NCBI GenBank assembly: GCA_002007465.1
Contig: LNAC01000038.1
Span: forward strand, 4,893,286 to 4,957,285
Source of the DNA: Ailurus styani
Taxonomy: Eukaryota; Chordata; Mammalia; Carnivora; Ailuridae
Direction: 5' to 3'
DNA length: 64,000 bases
Under the pieces are notes generated by a model. It saw nothing but the letters and a program-made list of their open reading frames with translations, ran no database searches and was not told the origin of the DNA. Below are positions 22,050 to 34,088 of the stretch, in pieces. The position numbers were made by a program, and so were the translations under genes. Position 1 is the first letter of the stretch; the number at the start of each line of letters is the position of its first letter.

Positions 22050-22186
22050 TAGAAGCTACAAAAGCAAAATAGTGTGGTACTGTTTAATTAGGAAGAATCA
22101 ATGGAATGGAATAGATAGGCCAATATAATTTAAAAATCATCACAAATACATGAGGGGAAGATAACTATTTAGAAGTGGCTTTTATT
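22050..22186 (+). mobile_element. old L1 ORF2 fragment
   Basis: AATAGTGTGGTACTGTTTAA near 22068 followed by ATCAATGGAATGGAATAGAT near 22098 matches the ORF2 segment C-terminal to the reverse transcriptase. It is the same segment as 2836 onward and 63480 onward. Truncated on the right, where a younger L1 inserted. Confidence 0.6.
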
Positions 22187-22543
22187 AAATTGACTCTTTG
22201 GGCTTTTAATTTTTTAAAAAATTATAGTTAGTTAACATAGTGTAATATGAATTTAAGTTGCAGAATATAGTGATTCAACATTTCCATATAACACCTAATG
22301 CTCATCATAACAAGTGCACCTCTAGTCCCCATCTCCTAGTTTACCCATCCCCTCCACCCACCTCTCTTCTGGTAAATATCAGTTTGTTCTGTATAGTTAA
22401 GACTCTGTTTCTTAGTTTGCTCCTCTTTCTCTTTTTTCCTCCCTCTTTGCTTATTTGTTTTGTTTCTTAAATTCCACATATGAGTGTCTATCCATGTCAC
22501 TGTAAATGGCAAGCTTTCATTCTTTCTATGGCTGAGTAATATT

Positions 22544-22546
<3 letters not shown>

Positions 22547-22579
<33 letters not shown>
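22547..22579 (+). repeat. TG dinucleotide microsatellite
   Basis: About 16 TG units followed by TATACC. It lies within the L1 3' region at a place where L1 normally carries a short TATATA/TGTATA word, so it grew inside the element. Confidence 0.95.
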
Positions 22580-22581
<2 letters not shown>

Positions 22582-23721
22582 CCACTTCTTCTTTTTCCAT
22601 TTATCAGTTGATGGTGGAAAATTAGGCTTTTCCCATAATTTGGCTATTGTAGATAATGCTGCTATACAATGGGGGTGCACGAACCCCTTTGAATTAGTGT
22701 TCTTGTATTCTTTTGGTAAATACCTAGTAGTGCAATTGCTGGATCGTAGGGTGGTTCTACTTTTAACTTTTTGAGGAGCTTCCATACTGTTTTCCAGAGT
22801 GGCTGTACCAGTTTGCATTCCCACCAACTTTGCAAGAGTGTTTCCCTTTCTCCACATCCTCACCAGCTCCTGTTATTTCTTGTGTTGTTGATTTTAGCCA
22901 TTCTGACCAGTGTGAGGTGATACCTCATTGCAGTTTCAATTTGCATTTCCCTGATGATGAGTGATATTGAGCATCTTTTCACGTGTCTGTTGGCCCCTCT
23001 GTATATCTTCCTTGGAGAAATGTCTATTCATATCCTTTGCCCATTTTTAATTGGATTATATGGTTTTTGGGTGTTAAGTTTTATAAGTTCTTTATATATT
23101 TTGTATGCTGAACCTTATCAGATGTCATTTGCAAATATTTTCTTCCATTCTATAGGTTGCCATTTAGTTGTGTTATTTCCTTGCTGTGCCAAAACTTTTT
23201 ATTTTGATGTTGTTCCAATAGTTTATTTTTGCTTTTGTTTCCCTTGCCTCAGGAGACATATCTAGAAAGAAGTTGCTATGCCTAATGTCAAAAAAGTTAC
23301 CACCTGTGTTCTCCTCTAGGATTATTGCCGTTTTAAGTCTCAAATTTAGGTCTTTCATCCATTTTGAATTTAGTTTTATGAATGGTGTAAGAAAGTGGTC
23401 CAGTTTCATTCTTCTGTATGTTGCTGTATGTTTAACTTTTTGAGGAGCTTCCATACTGTTTTCCTAGTTTTCCTAACACCAGTCCAGTTTTCCTAACACC
23501 ATTTGTTGAAGAGACTGTCTTTTTCTCAATGGATATTCTTTCCTGCTTTGTCCCAGATTAACTGGCCATATAGTTGTGGGTTCATTTATGGGTTTTCTAT
23601 TTGGTTCTATTGATCTATGTGTCTATTTTTGTGCCAGTACCATATTGTTTTGATTGCCACAGCTTTGTAATATAGCTTAAAGTCTGGAATTGTGATGCTT
23701 CCAGGTTTGCTTTTCTTTTTC

Positions 23722-23926
23722 TTTTTTTATTTTTTTAAAGATTTATTTATTTATTTGACACATAGAGAGAGAAATCACAAGTAGGCAGAGAGGCAGGCAG
23801 AGAGAGGGGAGGAAGCAGGCTCCCTGGCGAGCAGAGAGCCCGATGCGGGCCTCGATCCCAGGACCCTGGGATCATGACCTGAGCCGAAAGCAGAGGCTTT
23901 AACCCACTGAGCCACCCAGGTGCCCC
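23722..23926 (-). mobile_element. Can-SINE, young, minus strand, inside L1
   Basis: AAGATTTATTTATTTATTTG start, AAGTAGGCAGAGAGGCAGGC, GATGCGGGCCTCGATCCCAG and CCACCCAGGTGCCCC end. Perfect 14-bp target-site duplications TGCTTTTCTTTTTC (23708-23721 and 23927-23940). It post-dates the L1. Confidence 0.96.
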
Positions 23927-24019
23927 TGCTTTTCTTTTTCAAGGTTGCTTTGGCTATTCTGGGTCCTTTGTGGTTCCATACAAATTGACTCTTTGTAATA
24001 TAAATTTTGTATTAAGCTT

Positions 24020-24395
24020 TCTCCAGTGTCTTCATCAGCTCAAGTTGCTACAACAAATACCATAGACTGTATGGCTTAAGCAACATCTATTTCTAACAAT
24101 TCTGAAAGGCTGGGAAGTCCAAGATCAAGGTGTCAACCAATTTTGTTTCTAGTGACAACCTTCTTCTTGGTTTGCAGATGAACACCTTCTTGCTGTATCT
24201 TCACATGCCAGAGGGATGTGCCATGTTTTCTTTTCATGTCCTGTGTTTTCTTGTAGGAATGCTATCTTGTAGGAAAGCCATCTGGAGGGCTCCACTCTCA
24301 GTAATAAATTACTTTCCAAAGGCCTCACTTTCAAATGAGGATTAGGGATTCAACATGAGTTTTGGGGGAAACAAACATTCAGTCCAAAGTACACA
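24020..24395 (-). mobile_element. ancient LTR-type repeat, minus strand (MaLR/MLT1-like?)
   Basis: CAACAAATACCATAGACTGT near 24052, GGGAAGTCCAAGATCAAGGT near 24112, CTTTCCAAAGGCCTCACTTT near 24312 and a final AAACATTCAGTCCAAAG. The order is the complement of a common MaLR-style LTR and the same family as 34325-34615 (same strand) and, in opposite orientation, 53385-54057. Family name from memory. Chance ORFs lie on both strands (24130-24345). Confidence 0.55.
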
Positions 24396-24399
24396 GTAT

Positions 24400-24830
24400 C
24401 AAATTAATAAATACATAACGTGCATAAAGGACACTAGTTAGAGTTAAATGTAACCAATGAAGTTACAAAATTTAATGTTCTAACCGCTATTAGAAATAAA
24501 CTCCTTCTAAACTGAATATCAACAAACTCCCATTTACCTGAAAAAAGAAAAGCAAAACCAAAAGATAATTCCTGGGTTTGACAATCTACGAAGGAAATAC
24601 AACAAGAACAAAACATCAATGAACTTAACATAAAACTAGGACGGAACTGCAAGAAAATATGAAAGGCAAAGGCTTAAAATCTATATACATAAACATTCTT
24701 AATTGCTATCAGATAGAGAAAAATATGTAGAATTAGTCAATTCTAAGAATATAAATGAAAGATATTCAATACAACAGTAACCAAAATAAGACAGATAGAA
24801 AGAAACTATGCTTTCATAACTAGGGCACTT
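24400..24830. other. unassigned A-rich sequence
   Basis: No gene or repeat named. A 72-codon minus-strand ORF (24434-24652) has no recognisable feature. Confidence 0.4.
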
Positions 24831-24850
24831 GTAAAAAATGTATTTTTTTA

Positions 24851-25089
24851 ATTTTTTATTCTTGTTTTTTATTTTTATTTTTTTTTAAGATTTTATTTAT
24901 TTGTCAGAGAGAGAGAGAGAGAGAGAGAGAGTAAGCGAGCACATGCAGGAGCAGGAGGAGTGGCAGGCAAAGGGAGAAACAGGTTTCCGGCTAAGCAGGG
25001 AGCCCAATGAGGGACTCGATCATAGGACCTTGGGATCATGACCTGAGCCGAAGGCAGACATTTAACCAACTGAGCCACCCAGGCATCCC
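24851..25089 (-). mobile_element. Can-SINE, older type, minus strand
   Basis: Long T-rich start, AAGATTTTATTTATTTGTC, a pure GA run (24907-24931), CTCGATCATAGGACC and CCACCCAGGCATCCC end. Flank duplications near AAAAATGTATTTTTTTA and AAAATGTATATTTTTTA. A minus-strand ORF here is a SINE translation. Confidence 0.93.
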
Positions 25090-25125
25090 AAAATGTATAT
25101 TTTTTAAATAAGATATAGCCTTAAG

Positions 25126-25309
25126 GGGTGTCTGGGTGGCTCAGTTGGTTAAGCATCTGCCTTTGGCTCTGGTCGTGATTCCAGGGTGCTGGGATAGAGC
25201 CCCACGTTGGGCTCTCTGCTCAGTGGGGAACCTGCCTCTCCCTCTCCCTCTGCCCTCCTCCTGCCCATGCTCTCTCTCTCTCAAATGTATAAATAAAATC
25301 TTTTAAAAA
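25126..25309 (+). mobile_element. Can-SINE, older type, plus strand
   Basis: GGGTGTCTGGGTGGCTCAG head, AAGCATCTGCCTTTGGCTC and a short tail. Target-site duplications of 16 bp, one mismatch: AAGATATAGCCTTAAG (25110-25125) and AAGATATCGCCTTAAG (25310-25325). It inserted only 37 bp from the previous SINE, in the opposite direction. Confidence 0.95.
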
Positions 25310-25369
25310 AAGATATCGCCTTAAGTAGGTGATAAGTAAACATGGCTGTATTAAAAATAATGTGGTAGC

Positions 25370-25595
25370 ACATATTTATTAAGCATACCTTATGTGCTAG
25401 ACATTTTTCGAGGAACTTAGTTATATTGTACCAAAAATTAAACCTCACAACATCCTTATGAAATAAGCATTATTATTTTTAATAAGTACAGGCATAGAGA
25501 GATTCAAAATTTGTTTTAGTTTTCATAATCAATGGAGTGGAAGATCCAGTATTCATTTTCAAACTGTCTTCCCTAGAGTACAAGTTCTCAACCAT
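25370..25595 (+). mobile_element. MIR/L2-like ancient repeat
   Basis: ATATTTATTAAGCATACCTT (near 25372), TGTGCTAGACATTTTTCGAG and CCTCACAACATCCTTATG resemble a MIR core with its downstream part. Strongly diverged. Confidence 0.5.
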
Positions 25596-25675
25596 AACGC
25601 AGTGCTTGTAGGTTTCAATAATATTTACCAGTTATAAACACTACATTTTGCCAGACATTATGGTAGTATGGAATT

Positions 25676-25725
25676 GATATATATATTAATATATCCATAT
25701 ATATATATATGTATGTGTATGTGTT

Positions 25726-25778
<53 letters not shown>

Positions 25779-25785
25779 CTCAAGT
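25676..25785. repeat. compound TA/TG microsatellite
   Basis: Interrupted TA runs (25676-25710), then GTATGTGTATGTG, a TG run of about 9 units (25724-25740) and a TA run of about 15 units (25741-25771). It splits a weak MIR-like repeat whose parts may lie on both sides. Confidence 0.95.
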
Positions 25786-25929
25786 AATCTTTAGAGTAGA
25801 GTTTATGTTATTCTTGGACTTGACAAGGAAACTAACCAAAACTCAAATAGTTTAAGTAAACTTACAAAGTAACTATTAAGCAATGTAACTGGGTGTTAAT
25901 TTCCTAACTCCTGCAGTATTGTGCCTTTT

Positions 25930-28105
25930 CCAGTTTGGCAGATTGTCTTTCTCTCAAGTAAAATTAGGGTCTACATAGTAAAAATTTCAGTAATTTAGAC
26001 CATGTTATTTCATTTGTAGGAACGTTTACTGAGGAAATAAGTGGAGACAGTAAGTTGTATTTGTGAATATACTTGGCAACCCTGATTGCAAAAGGATAGA
26101 AGCAATTCAAATATCTTAAGTGTAGACAATTATTAAATCCAAATACTAGTTAGAATGTAGGTATTGAGAATCAGGTGTTCAAAGAATATTTAATGATATA
26201 TGCATATATTAGTTTTCTCTCTACCCACATACATGAGATATATAATGATGGAGTGAAGTTCACAAAAGTTGACATCAGTGATTAGTATATTACTTATATT
26301 ATATTATATATAAATTATATTACATATAAATTATAAACATATGTAAAATATAAATTATAATTTCATTATTTTTTAAAGTTTCCTATTTCCTATTATTTAT
26401 TTTGGTTATGTGACCTAGCAAACAAGAATGATGGCAAATACAATAGCAGAAAATGAAGTGCCAAAAATTAAAGTTAAATAACTAAATAAGTAAAAACTTG
26501 AAAAAGGTTTATATCTTCTCACATAATAAACATCTCACGGCAATTGGGCAGTCCATTGAGTCTCTAAATTAGAGCAGATTTGGATGTTTCTGACAGTGTT
26601 CAGATTTTGTTTTCATCCTCTGAGATACTGAGATTCACTAGGGAAACCTAGCGTTCCAAATGTGTTAGAAAATACATAATGTGTCAACACATTGTGACAT
26701 GGGAGTGATACTAGTAAAAGCTGTTTGGGTCTATTAATAACACAAAACCAGTTCATTCTAATAGCATGGAAAATGTAATTCTTTCTTTTACTTTATTCTT
26801 TTTTTTTTTGCATTTGTAACATTATTTTGTAAATTAAGGGAAATGTTATATATATATTTTAAGACATACATTGAAATGTATGCAAATTTCTTCTTCACTT
26901 AGAGCTAGTTATTTGCAAATTATATCCAGAACTTTGTTTCTTTTCTCCATTTCTCTCTCCCCATTGTATCATCCCTAATGCTCTCATACAAATTACAAAT
27001 GAGAGAAGATGGTTTAGTAAAATTAATGAATTGGTATAACATTGGTTCATGAAATTTATTTGTTGGCTGATATGCTGTTTCTGACGCCATCTTTTCCCAA
27101 AGTGATAGAGAAAGGAGAGAACAAGAACAATAGGTAAGTGAATCTGATCTTGTGAAAATGTTGCTGTTTTTTTAAATCTCAATTTGTTTAGAAGCGTTAA
27201 GTATGTGTGTTTTTTAATTTTTTTAAATTGCTGGTTGAACTTTGAAGGTCCTAATCTTGGCTAATACACTGTATTGCTTCATTTGGTCAATAATATTTTG
27301 GAGAGATGACAGTGAAACCTGTCTGGATGTATACTGATTATTGCAGTTTCTACAGAAGTGTGTGTAACTAATGTGATGTATGACAAGGTGACCCAGTGAT
27401 AGTGATGGTAGTGATAACAAGTGGACGAGAAATCCCAGCACAGTTGTCAACTCGATTTAGTGAGGCAAAAGAAAGCTCTGCAAGATTTTTTCCCCTTGGG
27501 TAGCTTGTTTTCCATTTAGTTTGCTCTTTCATTATTATTATAAATTGAAATTAACTTATTTCCTCAATCTCATCTTTAATATGCTAAGATATGTCAAATG
27601 TGTCCAATTGCATTGAACAATTTGAATACATTCTATTTTAATCTTATTGATTAAATTGATCTCATTCTGCTCCTCAAACAGCACAGCCAAAAATATGCCA
27701 TCCTTTTCTGCAAATGAAACCTCTAGGTAAAGGTTAATTACAAGGCTTTTAAATGAAACAACTGAAAGAGACAATGATCAATTGAAAATAGACCCTAATA
27801 GAGTATGAGAATTTTCCCTTACAACATAAGGGTTGGAATTATAAACCACAGATGCCAGTTCCCAGCTCCCCATGCCAGCTGGGGGTACATTTGATCCCAC
27901 TCTTTCCCATTGGATTTGAAAACTGCTTAATTATCCTTGTATTCTAATGACTGTGTTTGCAGCAGGGCATTGAGACCTAAATCCTTTCTCTACACAGAGA
28001 TGGGTTTCAGTTTATCTGTTAAAAAGGGGATTTTTTTTCTTATGCAGATACATATTCAACTTTGATATAGTAAGAAAAAGACACATTTGCATGCTTTCAA
28101 TTAAA
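25930..28105. other. repeat-poor stretch of about 2.2 kb
   Basis: No gene or named transposon. An AT-only patch with repeats of TATAAATTATA lies at 26290-26360. The part at 27530-27990 has many ATTA/TAAT cores and no transposon wording. Minus-strand ORFs of 72-95 codons (26895-27182, 27223-27450, 27556-27774) show no motif. Confidence 0.45.
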
Positions 28106-28127
28106 AAAATGTGCAGCAAATCTGTTC

Positions 28128-28180
28128 TGTGTGCGTGTGTGTGTGTGAGAGAGAGAGAATGTGTGTGTACATGCGCGTGA
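28128..28180 (+). repeat. GT/GA compound microsatellite
   Basis: GTGTGCGTGTGTGTGTGTG followed by GAGAGAGAGAGA and a second short GTGTGTGT run. A small plus-strand ORF (28111-28293) reads through it. Confidence 0.9.
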
Positions 28181-28209
28181 GGGGCGGTTGGGGAGAGAGA
28201 GGCAAACTG

Positions 28210-30430
28210 GCACTTTTTCAGGGACAGTCTAGCTATTTGCTATTCCACAGTTGCTTCAGGAGTCTGCGGTGGCAGCTGGTAGTTCTTCTCTGATGGCCAT
28301 GCTTCCAGGAAACAGCAGAGAGCTAAAACTTAACCTAAAACAATATAAACTCAATCCTATTAACAACTTCCTACCCTTCCCCCCCTTCATACTGAACCCT
28401 TTCCAGAAAACATCTTTCTTCCTGGTCTCCCTTTTGCATGCATAAAGTCACTTCTAAAGTTCACAGCTTCCTGAGCATTTTTCTATTTTCTATTTAAAAA
28501 TGTGTTTTCCCACCATCATCTGACAACCTTTCAGCAAGCAGAAGTTGTGCCTACTATTTAGCTTTATTGTCTCTGTCAAGAATACTCTGCTCACATACTA
28601 AGCAATGAAAAGCATGCATGATTAATGAGGAGCAAAAATTATTGGGGCAATGCTGTGAAATAAGACAATTTTTCCCGGTAGGAAAATAAACCTTAATAAT
28701 CTCATCCACCTCCTAGAACCCTTCCTCCAATTGCTTGTTTGGTGTGGGGATAGTTTGTTTTTATTTATTTTTTTTCAGGGTATTTACTAGTTTATCCTTT
28801 CCACTTATATTGCACATTCATCCATTTATGCTAAACTAAATGCATTTCAAGACTCATTGGTCACCACCACTGCTTCCCCTCTCCTTTTAACCTCCCTGTT
28901 GAAATCCATGTTCTTAATTCAAATATATTTTCATTAAGAGTACTGTTTGATGATTTCCTTCTAATAGATACCTAAAAGGTACATTCTTTTAATTTTTGTT
29001 GTTGTTCACAAATGCCTTTCTTTTGCCAAGTGGGTTTGATAATTTTGGTCAGGGACATGAGAGTTAAATAGCAGTCTGAACTTCTCAGTAGTTTATAGAT
29101 GTTCTCCCTTTGTCTCCCACCTTCTATTTTTGAAGATAAGAAGTCCATTTAAAAAAAATCTTGTTCCTCAACTGCTATTTCCTGGAAGATGGTTCATTTT
29201 TTTTTGAAGTAAGATTTCACCAAAATACTGCCTCTTTTACTTTCTATTCATTTTCCATTAACAACTTGATACATAGTAGCCCATGAGAAATATTAGGATA
29301 CATAAACAAGTGTTTGTAGAGTGACTTCTAATGCTAGCTACTCTGCTAGATACAAATGTAGGTCCTTTTACCCTATGCTCAATAAGTTTAGAGTAGGGTA
29401 AGTAAAGTGGGCAGTTAAACATTTTATTATAAGGAATTCTGAATGAGAATTGTTTGGGGTTTCAGTGAATTTCTCTCTGGGGAAGTAAATAAATGATTTG
29501 TTTTAATAGATCATACAGAAGTCATCAGGGCTTTAAAAACGACAAACCTGTTTTCTCTCTGTTTAGCTTTCATACTCACCAAATGTCTAAAAGTTTTAGC
29601 TTAGTAAGAGAACATAGGGTGATAGTCTCTTCCTTTGTATCCTTCTTTATTCACCATTTGGGCACCTAGTTTGTTAATTATGGCAAAAAAACATAGAGAA
29701 AATAATTTTGCTGAACCTGACCCAGCATTCACGCTCATCTGCAATCTAAACCAAATTTTATGGTTTCATTCAGGTTATATGAGGAACTACAGAGTTACCA
29801 GGTTTCGGAATAGGAAAGAGCCAGCAATCCCCCTAGACAGAAAAAAGAGCATATAAGGAAGGCTGGAAGCAAGAAAGAGAATGAAAAGTAGGTAAGAGAT
29901 CATGAAGTACACACAGCCATATTAAAAGTATGAACTTAAATGCTACAAGGAGGCATTGAATGGACATGGATTCTTGATGTGAACAGATGTGAAAAATCAT
30001 TCTAGGAGTCTCTACAGACAGGAGCAATACTGGAATGATCTTCTGGTTGTGTGATAGACGGGCATGGATATCATATAACCCTTGTTTTCATGAAATGCTT
30101 TCCATTTAACTCAAAACATTAGCAATAAGGAAAACTGTCTAAAGAAATCCAATAGGTATAAAAGAGCCAATTTTTTGTAATAATAGGACATGTTTTCATA
30201 AATTTTGTACTTGATTCATATCTTACTTGGTGAATATATTAGCTTTTGTTTAAAATTTAGCTGATTTTTCACTTTCGTAAGAATCTCTTTAGAAAGCAGA
30301 CACTGCATGTGGAATGTTTCCTGCGACTCGCAAAGCACCATTGAAATTCTGAGATTTCCTTAAAAAATAAAATAAATCTTCAGAACATTGATCTGACCAA
30401 AATGAACAAAAATCCCAGTCACAATTTAAA
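28210..30430. other. repeat-poor stretch of about 2.2 kb
   Basis: No gene or recognised repeat. Small ORFs (28251-28445, 29635-29856 plus; 29833-30027 minus) overlap each other and lack motifs. Pyrimidine-rich at 28360-28440. Confidence 0.45.
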
Positions 30431-30443
30431 AAAAACAGCTTTG

Positions 30444-31378
30444 TAGGGTTAGTATTCCAAAATGTTTTTTAAAAACCTGGTAAAACTCAGTACCCAAAAA
30501 ACAAATAATCCAATTAAAACCTGGGTAGAAGACATGAACAGACATTTCTCCAAAGAAGACAGACAGATGGCCAACAGACACATGAAAAGAGGGTCATCCT
30601 CACTCATCATCAGGGAAATGCAAATCAAAACTACAATGAGACATCACCTTACACCTGTCAGCATGGCTATAATCAACAACACAAGAAACAAGTGTTGGCA
30701 AGGATGTGGAGAAAATGGAAGCCTCTTGTACTGTTGGTAGGAATGCAAACTGGTGCAGTCAGTCTGGAAACAGTATGGAGTTTCCTCAGGAAGTTAAAAA
30801 TAAAACTACTTTATCATCCAGTAATGACACTACTGGTTATTTATCCAAAGAATACAAAAATGCTAATTTGAAAGGACACGTGCACCCCTTTGTTTATTGC
30901 AGCAATGGATGAATAGATAAAGAAAAAAATGGTATACACACACACACACACACACACACACAATGGAATATTATTCAGCCATAAAACTCTTGAAATCTCG
31001 CCATTTACAATGATGTGGATAGAGCTAAAGAATATAATGGTAAGTGAAACAAGTTAGAGAAAGACAAAGACAAGTACCATATGATTTCACTCATATGTGG
31101 AATTTAAGAAACAAAACAAAGGAGAAAAAGAGAGAGAGAAACCAAGAAATAGACAACTATAAAGAACAAACTGTTGGTTACCAGAGGGGAGGTGGGTAGA
31201 CGGATGGGTGAAATGAGTGATGGGGATTAAGGAGTACACTTGTCATGCTGAGCACTGAGTATAGAATTGCTGAGTCACAATATTGTACATCTGAAACTAA
31301 TGTAGCACTACATTTAATTCCAGTTAACTGTACTGGAATTAAAAGTTAAGACTTAAACTTAACTAAAAAAATAAAAAC
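30444..31378 (+). mobile_element. carnivore L1 3' end, 5'-truncated, plus strand
   Basis: ORF2 C-terminal sequence through the 3'-UTR: CATTTCTCCAAAGAAGACAG (near 30543), TGCAAATCAAAACTACAATG (near 30619), ATGATTTCACTCATATGTGG (near 31081), TGTACATCTGAAACTAATG (near 31284) and an A-rich end. Two overlapping frames (30462-30740 and 30706-30912) are pieces of ORF2 separated by a frameshift. Short duplication ACAGCTTT at both ends (about 30436-30443 and 31384-31391). A CA run is embedded at 30937-30961. Confidence 0.9.
30937..30962 (+). repeat. CA dinucleotide microsatellite
   Basis: About 13 CA units in the L1 at the site where the minus-strand L1 at 22547 carries a TG run. The homologous position in two copies shows that it arises from the same L1 word. 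Confidence 0.95.
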
Positions 31379-31394
31379 AAAACACAGCTTTTTA

Positions 31395-31815
31395 TCGGTA
31401 CACTTTAGTACATTTGGCTAAGAGGGGCTAATCAAAATCTATTTTGTTTGAGGATTTATAAAAATTAAAAGCTAATAGTTTCAGGTTATTTAGAAATTAT
31501 TATTTAAAGAAGCATTTTAAATGTTTATATTCAAATATTTTAAATGTAAATTAATATTAAGATGTATTATTAAAAGTATACAGCTATTCCACAGAAAGCT
31601 TTTGGGGTTCTTTTTTACATTGAGAATATCATAGTCATACAGTATTGTAATATACCTGGTTCTGTTTGAGGCAGTATACTCAGAGGGCAGAATACATATT
31701 CAATTTGTATATAGTTTGTGAGGATATGCATATGTGTAATTGCATGTGTGTACATGTATGTCCTGCTGGGTTAGGTTGAAACCTTCTTCAATAAATAATT
31801 CTTCAACATAATTTT
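31395..31815. other. no gene seen; AT-rich
   Basis: No ORF of 60 codons and no repeat recognised. Short ATGTGTGTACATGTATGT patch at about 31745. Confidence 0.45.
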
Positions 31816-31835
31816 TGTATGCTTTTTTTCTTTTA

Positions 31836-32027
31836 TTTTTTTAAAAGATTTTATTTATTTATTTGACAGATAGAGATCACAAGTGGGCAGAGAGGCAGGC
31901 AGAGAGAGAGGAGGAAGCAGGCTCCCTACTGAGCAGGGAGCCCAATGCGGGCCTCCATCCCAGGACCCTGAGATCATGACCTGAGCCAAAGGCAGAGGCT
32001 TTAACCCACTGAGCCACCCAGGCGCCC
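31836..32027 (-). mobile_element. Can-SINE, young, minus strand
   Basis: AAGATTTTATTTATTTATTTG, CAGAGAGGCAGGCAGAGAG and CCACCCAGGCGCCC. Target-site duplications GCTTTTTTTCTTTTA (31821-31835) and the same with one extra T (32028-32043). Confidence 0.95.
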
Positions 32028-32260
32028 GCTTTTTTTTCTTTTAACATGGACTCTTGAAAATAAAAGACAGTTGCTACTTTAATGATTTATTGGCTGGTTG
32101 GCGTATCTTTTAGTTCTACGGCCATCAAGCATTTTTTTTCTTTTTTCTTTTCTTTTTTTTTTTTAGTTTTACTGAAATACTGTTGCACTGTTTTCTTTAC
32201 ATCACTTGCTAGTTGACACTTTCTTTCATCCAATACATGATTAAATAAAATATCGTTCCA

Positions 32261-32448
32261 GGGGTGCCTGGGTGGCTTAGTTGGTTAAGTGACCGAATCT
32301 TGATTTGGGCCGAGGTCGTGATCTCAGGGTCTTGGGATGGGCTTCATGTTCAACACAAAGCGGGCTTGAGGATTTTCTCCTTTTCCCTCTACCCTTCCAC
32401 CTACTCACATTCTCTGTCTCTCTCTAAAAATAAATAAATAGATCTTTT
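32261..32448 (+). mobile_element. Can-SINE, old, plus strand
   Basis: GGGGTGCCTGGGTGGCTTAG head, then a diverged body (GTGACCGAATCTTGATTTGG) unlike the young type, and AAATAAATAAATAGATC tail. Imperfect duplications around ATATCGTTCCAG and CTATACTATTCCAG. Confidence 0.9.
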
Positions 32449-32466
32449 AAAACTATACTATTCCAG

Positions 32467-34040
32467 TTCTCCTTAAAATATAAGGTTCTATTTTTTAATG
32501 TTATCATATTGAGATTGTTTCTTTTTACTTTAGATTATGTAAGATGAGAATATTTTTACCCAGAATTCTTCTTTTCTCCCTTCAACCTCCAAACGCATGT
32601 TGGTTTAATTTCAAAAAATAAGCTTAGCATTTCATTGATTTTCTTATTTTCTAGTTTTTTTCTTTCTTTTGTCTTAATTCCTTTCTCATTCTTTTGGGTT
32701 TTAGTCTGATAGTTTATTTTGCATTTCTTCTTGTGTGTATTGGTAAGCATAACATTTTCTGAGCTTTTACTTATCAGAATTATAATCAACTTTAAAGTTA
32801 GCGTGATATAAAATTCTAAATTTACTTTTTTTTTCATTTTCTAACTTCAAAGTTGTTATCCCATTGTTTTCTGACCTGTTTCTGATGAAAATGAAGCTAT
32901 CATTATATGTTGTTCATTACACTTTAGACAGTTTATGCATTAGTTGCCTTTTCTTTTTTCATTTTTTTTCAGTCTTGGCTTCCAACATGTTAACTATTAC
33001 ACAACCTACGCATATATATTTTTTTGGTATTTATCATTAGCGTTAGTCAAACTTTTGGATAAATAGGTTTATAAAAAATGTGTGAAGTTTCTAGCTAGTA
33101 TGCTTTCAAATATTTTTCTGCATAATTTCATTTCTGGGATTCCAATTACACTTATAATGTTTGATATTGTCCAAAATGAGACATTGTTAATGCTTTCAAA
33201 CATTTTATTTTGCTTATTATGCTTTAAATTTGATAATGTCTCTTAGTCTGTGGAAGTTTACTCATCTTTTCTTCTGTAGTCTAGTTTGCTGGTATGCTCA
33301 TCTAGTAGGTTTTTCATATTCTACATTGTAATTTTAATTCACTAACTTTTAAGCACTGGATACAATAGCTTAATAAAATAATTAAAAATAAAAATAATGC
33401 TAACATCCTGGTGAATTGCATTTAAAAAACTATCTGTTTTCATAGTGCAATATCTTATATTTCTTAGTGAATCTTATTTTTTAGCTATAGAAAGCAATAG
33501 GACAGAACAAGCAGAGAATCCAAGAACAGTGCTGCTTAATTACATGGAACTAAAAGAAAGAAAGGTGAATTATCCTTACTTATAGATAAACATCACATTT
33601 TTGTATAAGGAAATAATAATAAAATTTCAGTTAGTGAGATCCAGATAACTGTAAGTTTTAAAATATTTTTGTTGAATGTTTCAGATAATAAACCCATCCA
33701 TAAATATAGGAATTCTCCTTCACAACGATTTTCTTAAAAAATAAATATTAAATGTAGATAATTTAAAGTGGCAATTTACAATTGTTGTTTTCAAAATGGA
33801 CCCAGAAAAATACTGTTCAATTTGAGATCCAAGCAGTACAGATTCTGACAAAGCAATAAAACAAACTTCAATGAGCTATCTCTGTTTTGCTGTCTGATAT
33901 TGTCAAAAATTTTGTGAGCAATAAAAGCAGAATGATCACATGGATAGATAAGAAATAGTAAGTTCTTAAAATAAGCAACCATATGCTCTAGTCTTTGAGA
34001 AAAGAAGAAGAATTTCCAGATAAAATGGAGAAAATCTTTA
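32467..34040. other. unassigned AT-rich stretch of about 1.6 kb
   Basis: No gene recognised. The wording of 32850-33360 (T-rich, for example CATTTCTGGGATTCCAATTA near 33128) is like the complement of a decayed L1 interior, but I cannot place it. Minus-strand ORFs (32556-32837 lysine-rich; 33791-34054) show no motif. Confidence 0.4.
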
Positions 34041-34052
34041 AGGAAGTAGGCC

Positions 34053-34053
<1 letters not shown>

Positions 34054-34088
<35 letters not shown>

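Larger units (their letters stand above)
22201..23981 (-). mobile_element. carnivore L1, 5'-truncated, minus strand
   Basis: A 5'-truncated L1 of about 1.6 kb (SINE removed). From right to left on the minus strand it runs from late ORF2 to 3'-UTR. A 175-codon minus-strand ORF (22336-22863) is the ORF2 C-terminus with a translated TG microsatellite in the middle. A 93-codon ORF (23173-23454) is the next part. Perfect 14-bp target-site duplications AAATTGACTCTTTG (22187-22200 and 23982-23995). Frameshifts and a 55-bp filler insertion (23420-23475) make it inactive. The duplications show the insertion is younger than the old ORF2 fragment at its left. Confidence 0.92.

Noticed and set aside
22258..22470. 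Plus-strand ORFs at 22258, 22484 and 22954
   Set aside because: Antisense reading of the minus-strand L1.
22336..22863. 175-codon minus-strand ORF, longest in the window
   Set aside because: It is the C-terminal part of L1 ORF2 running through a translated TG microsatellite into the 3'-UTR, not a host gene.
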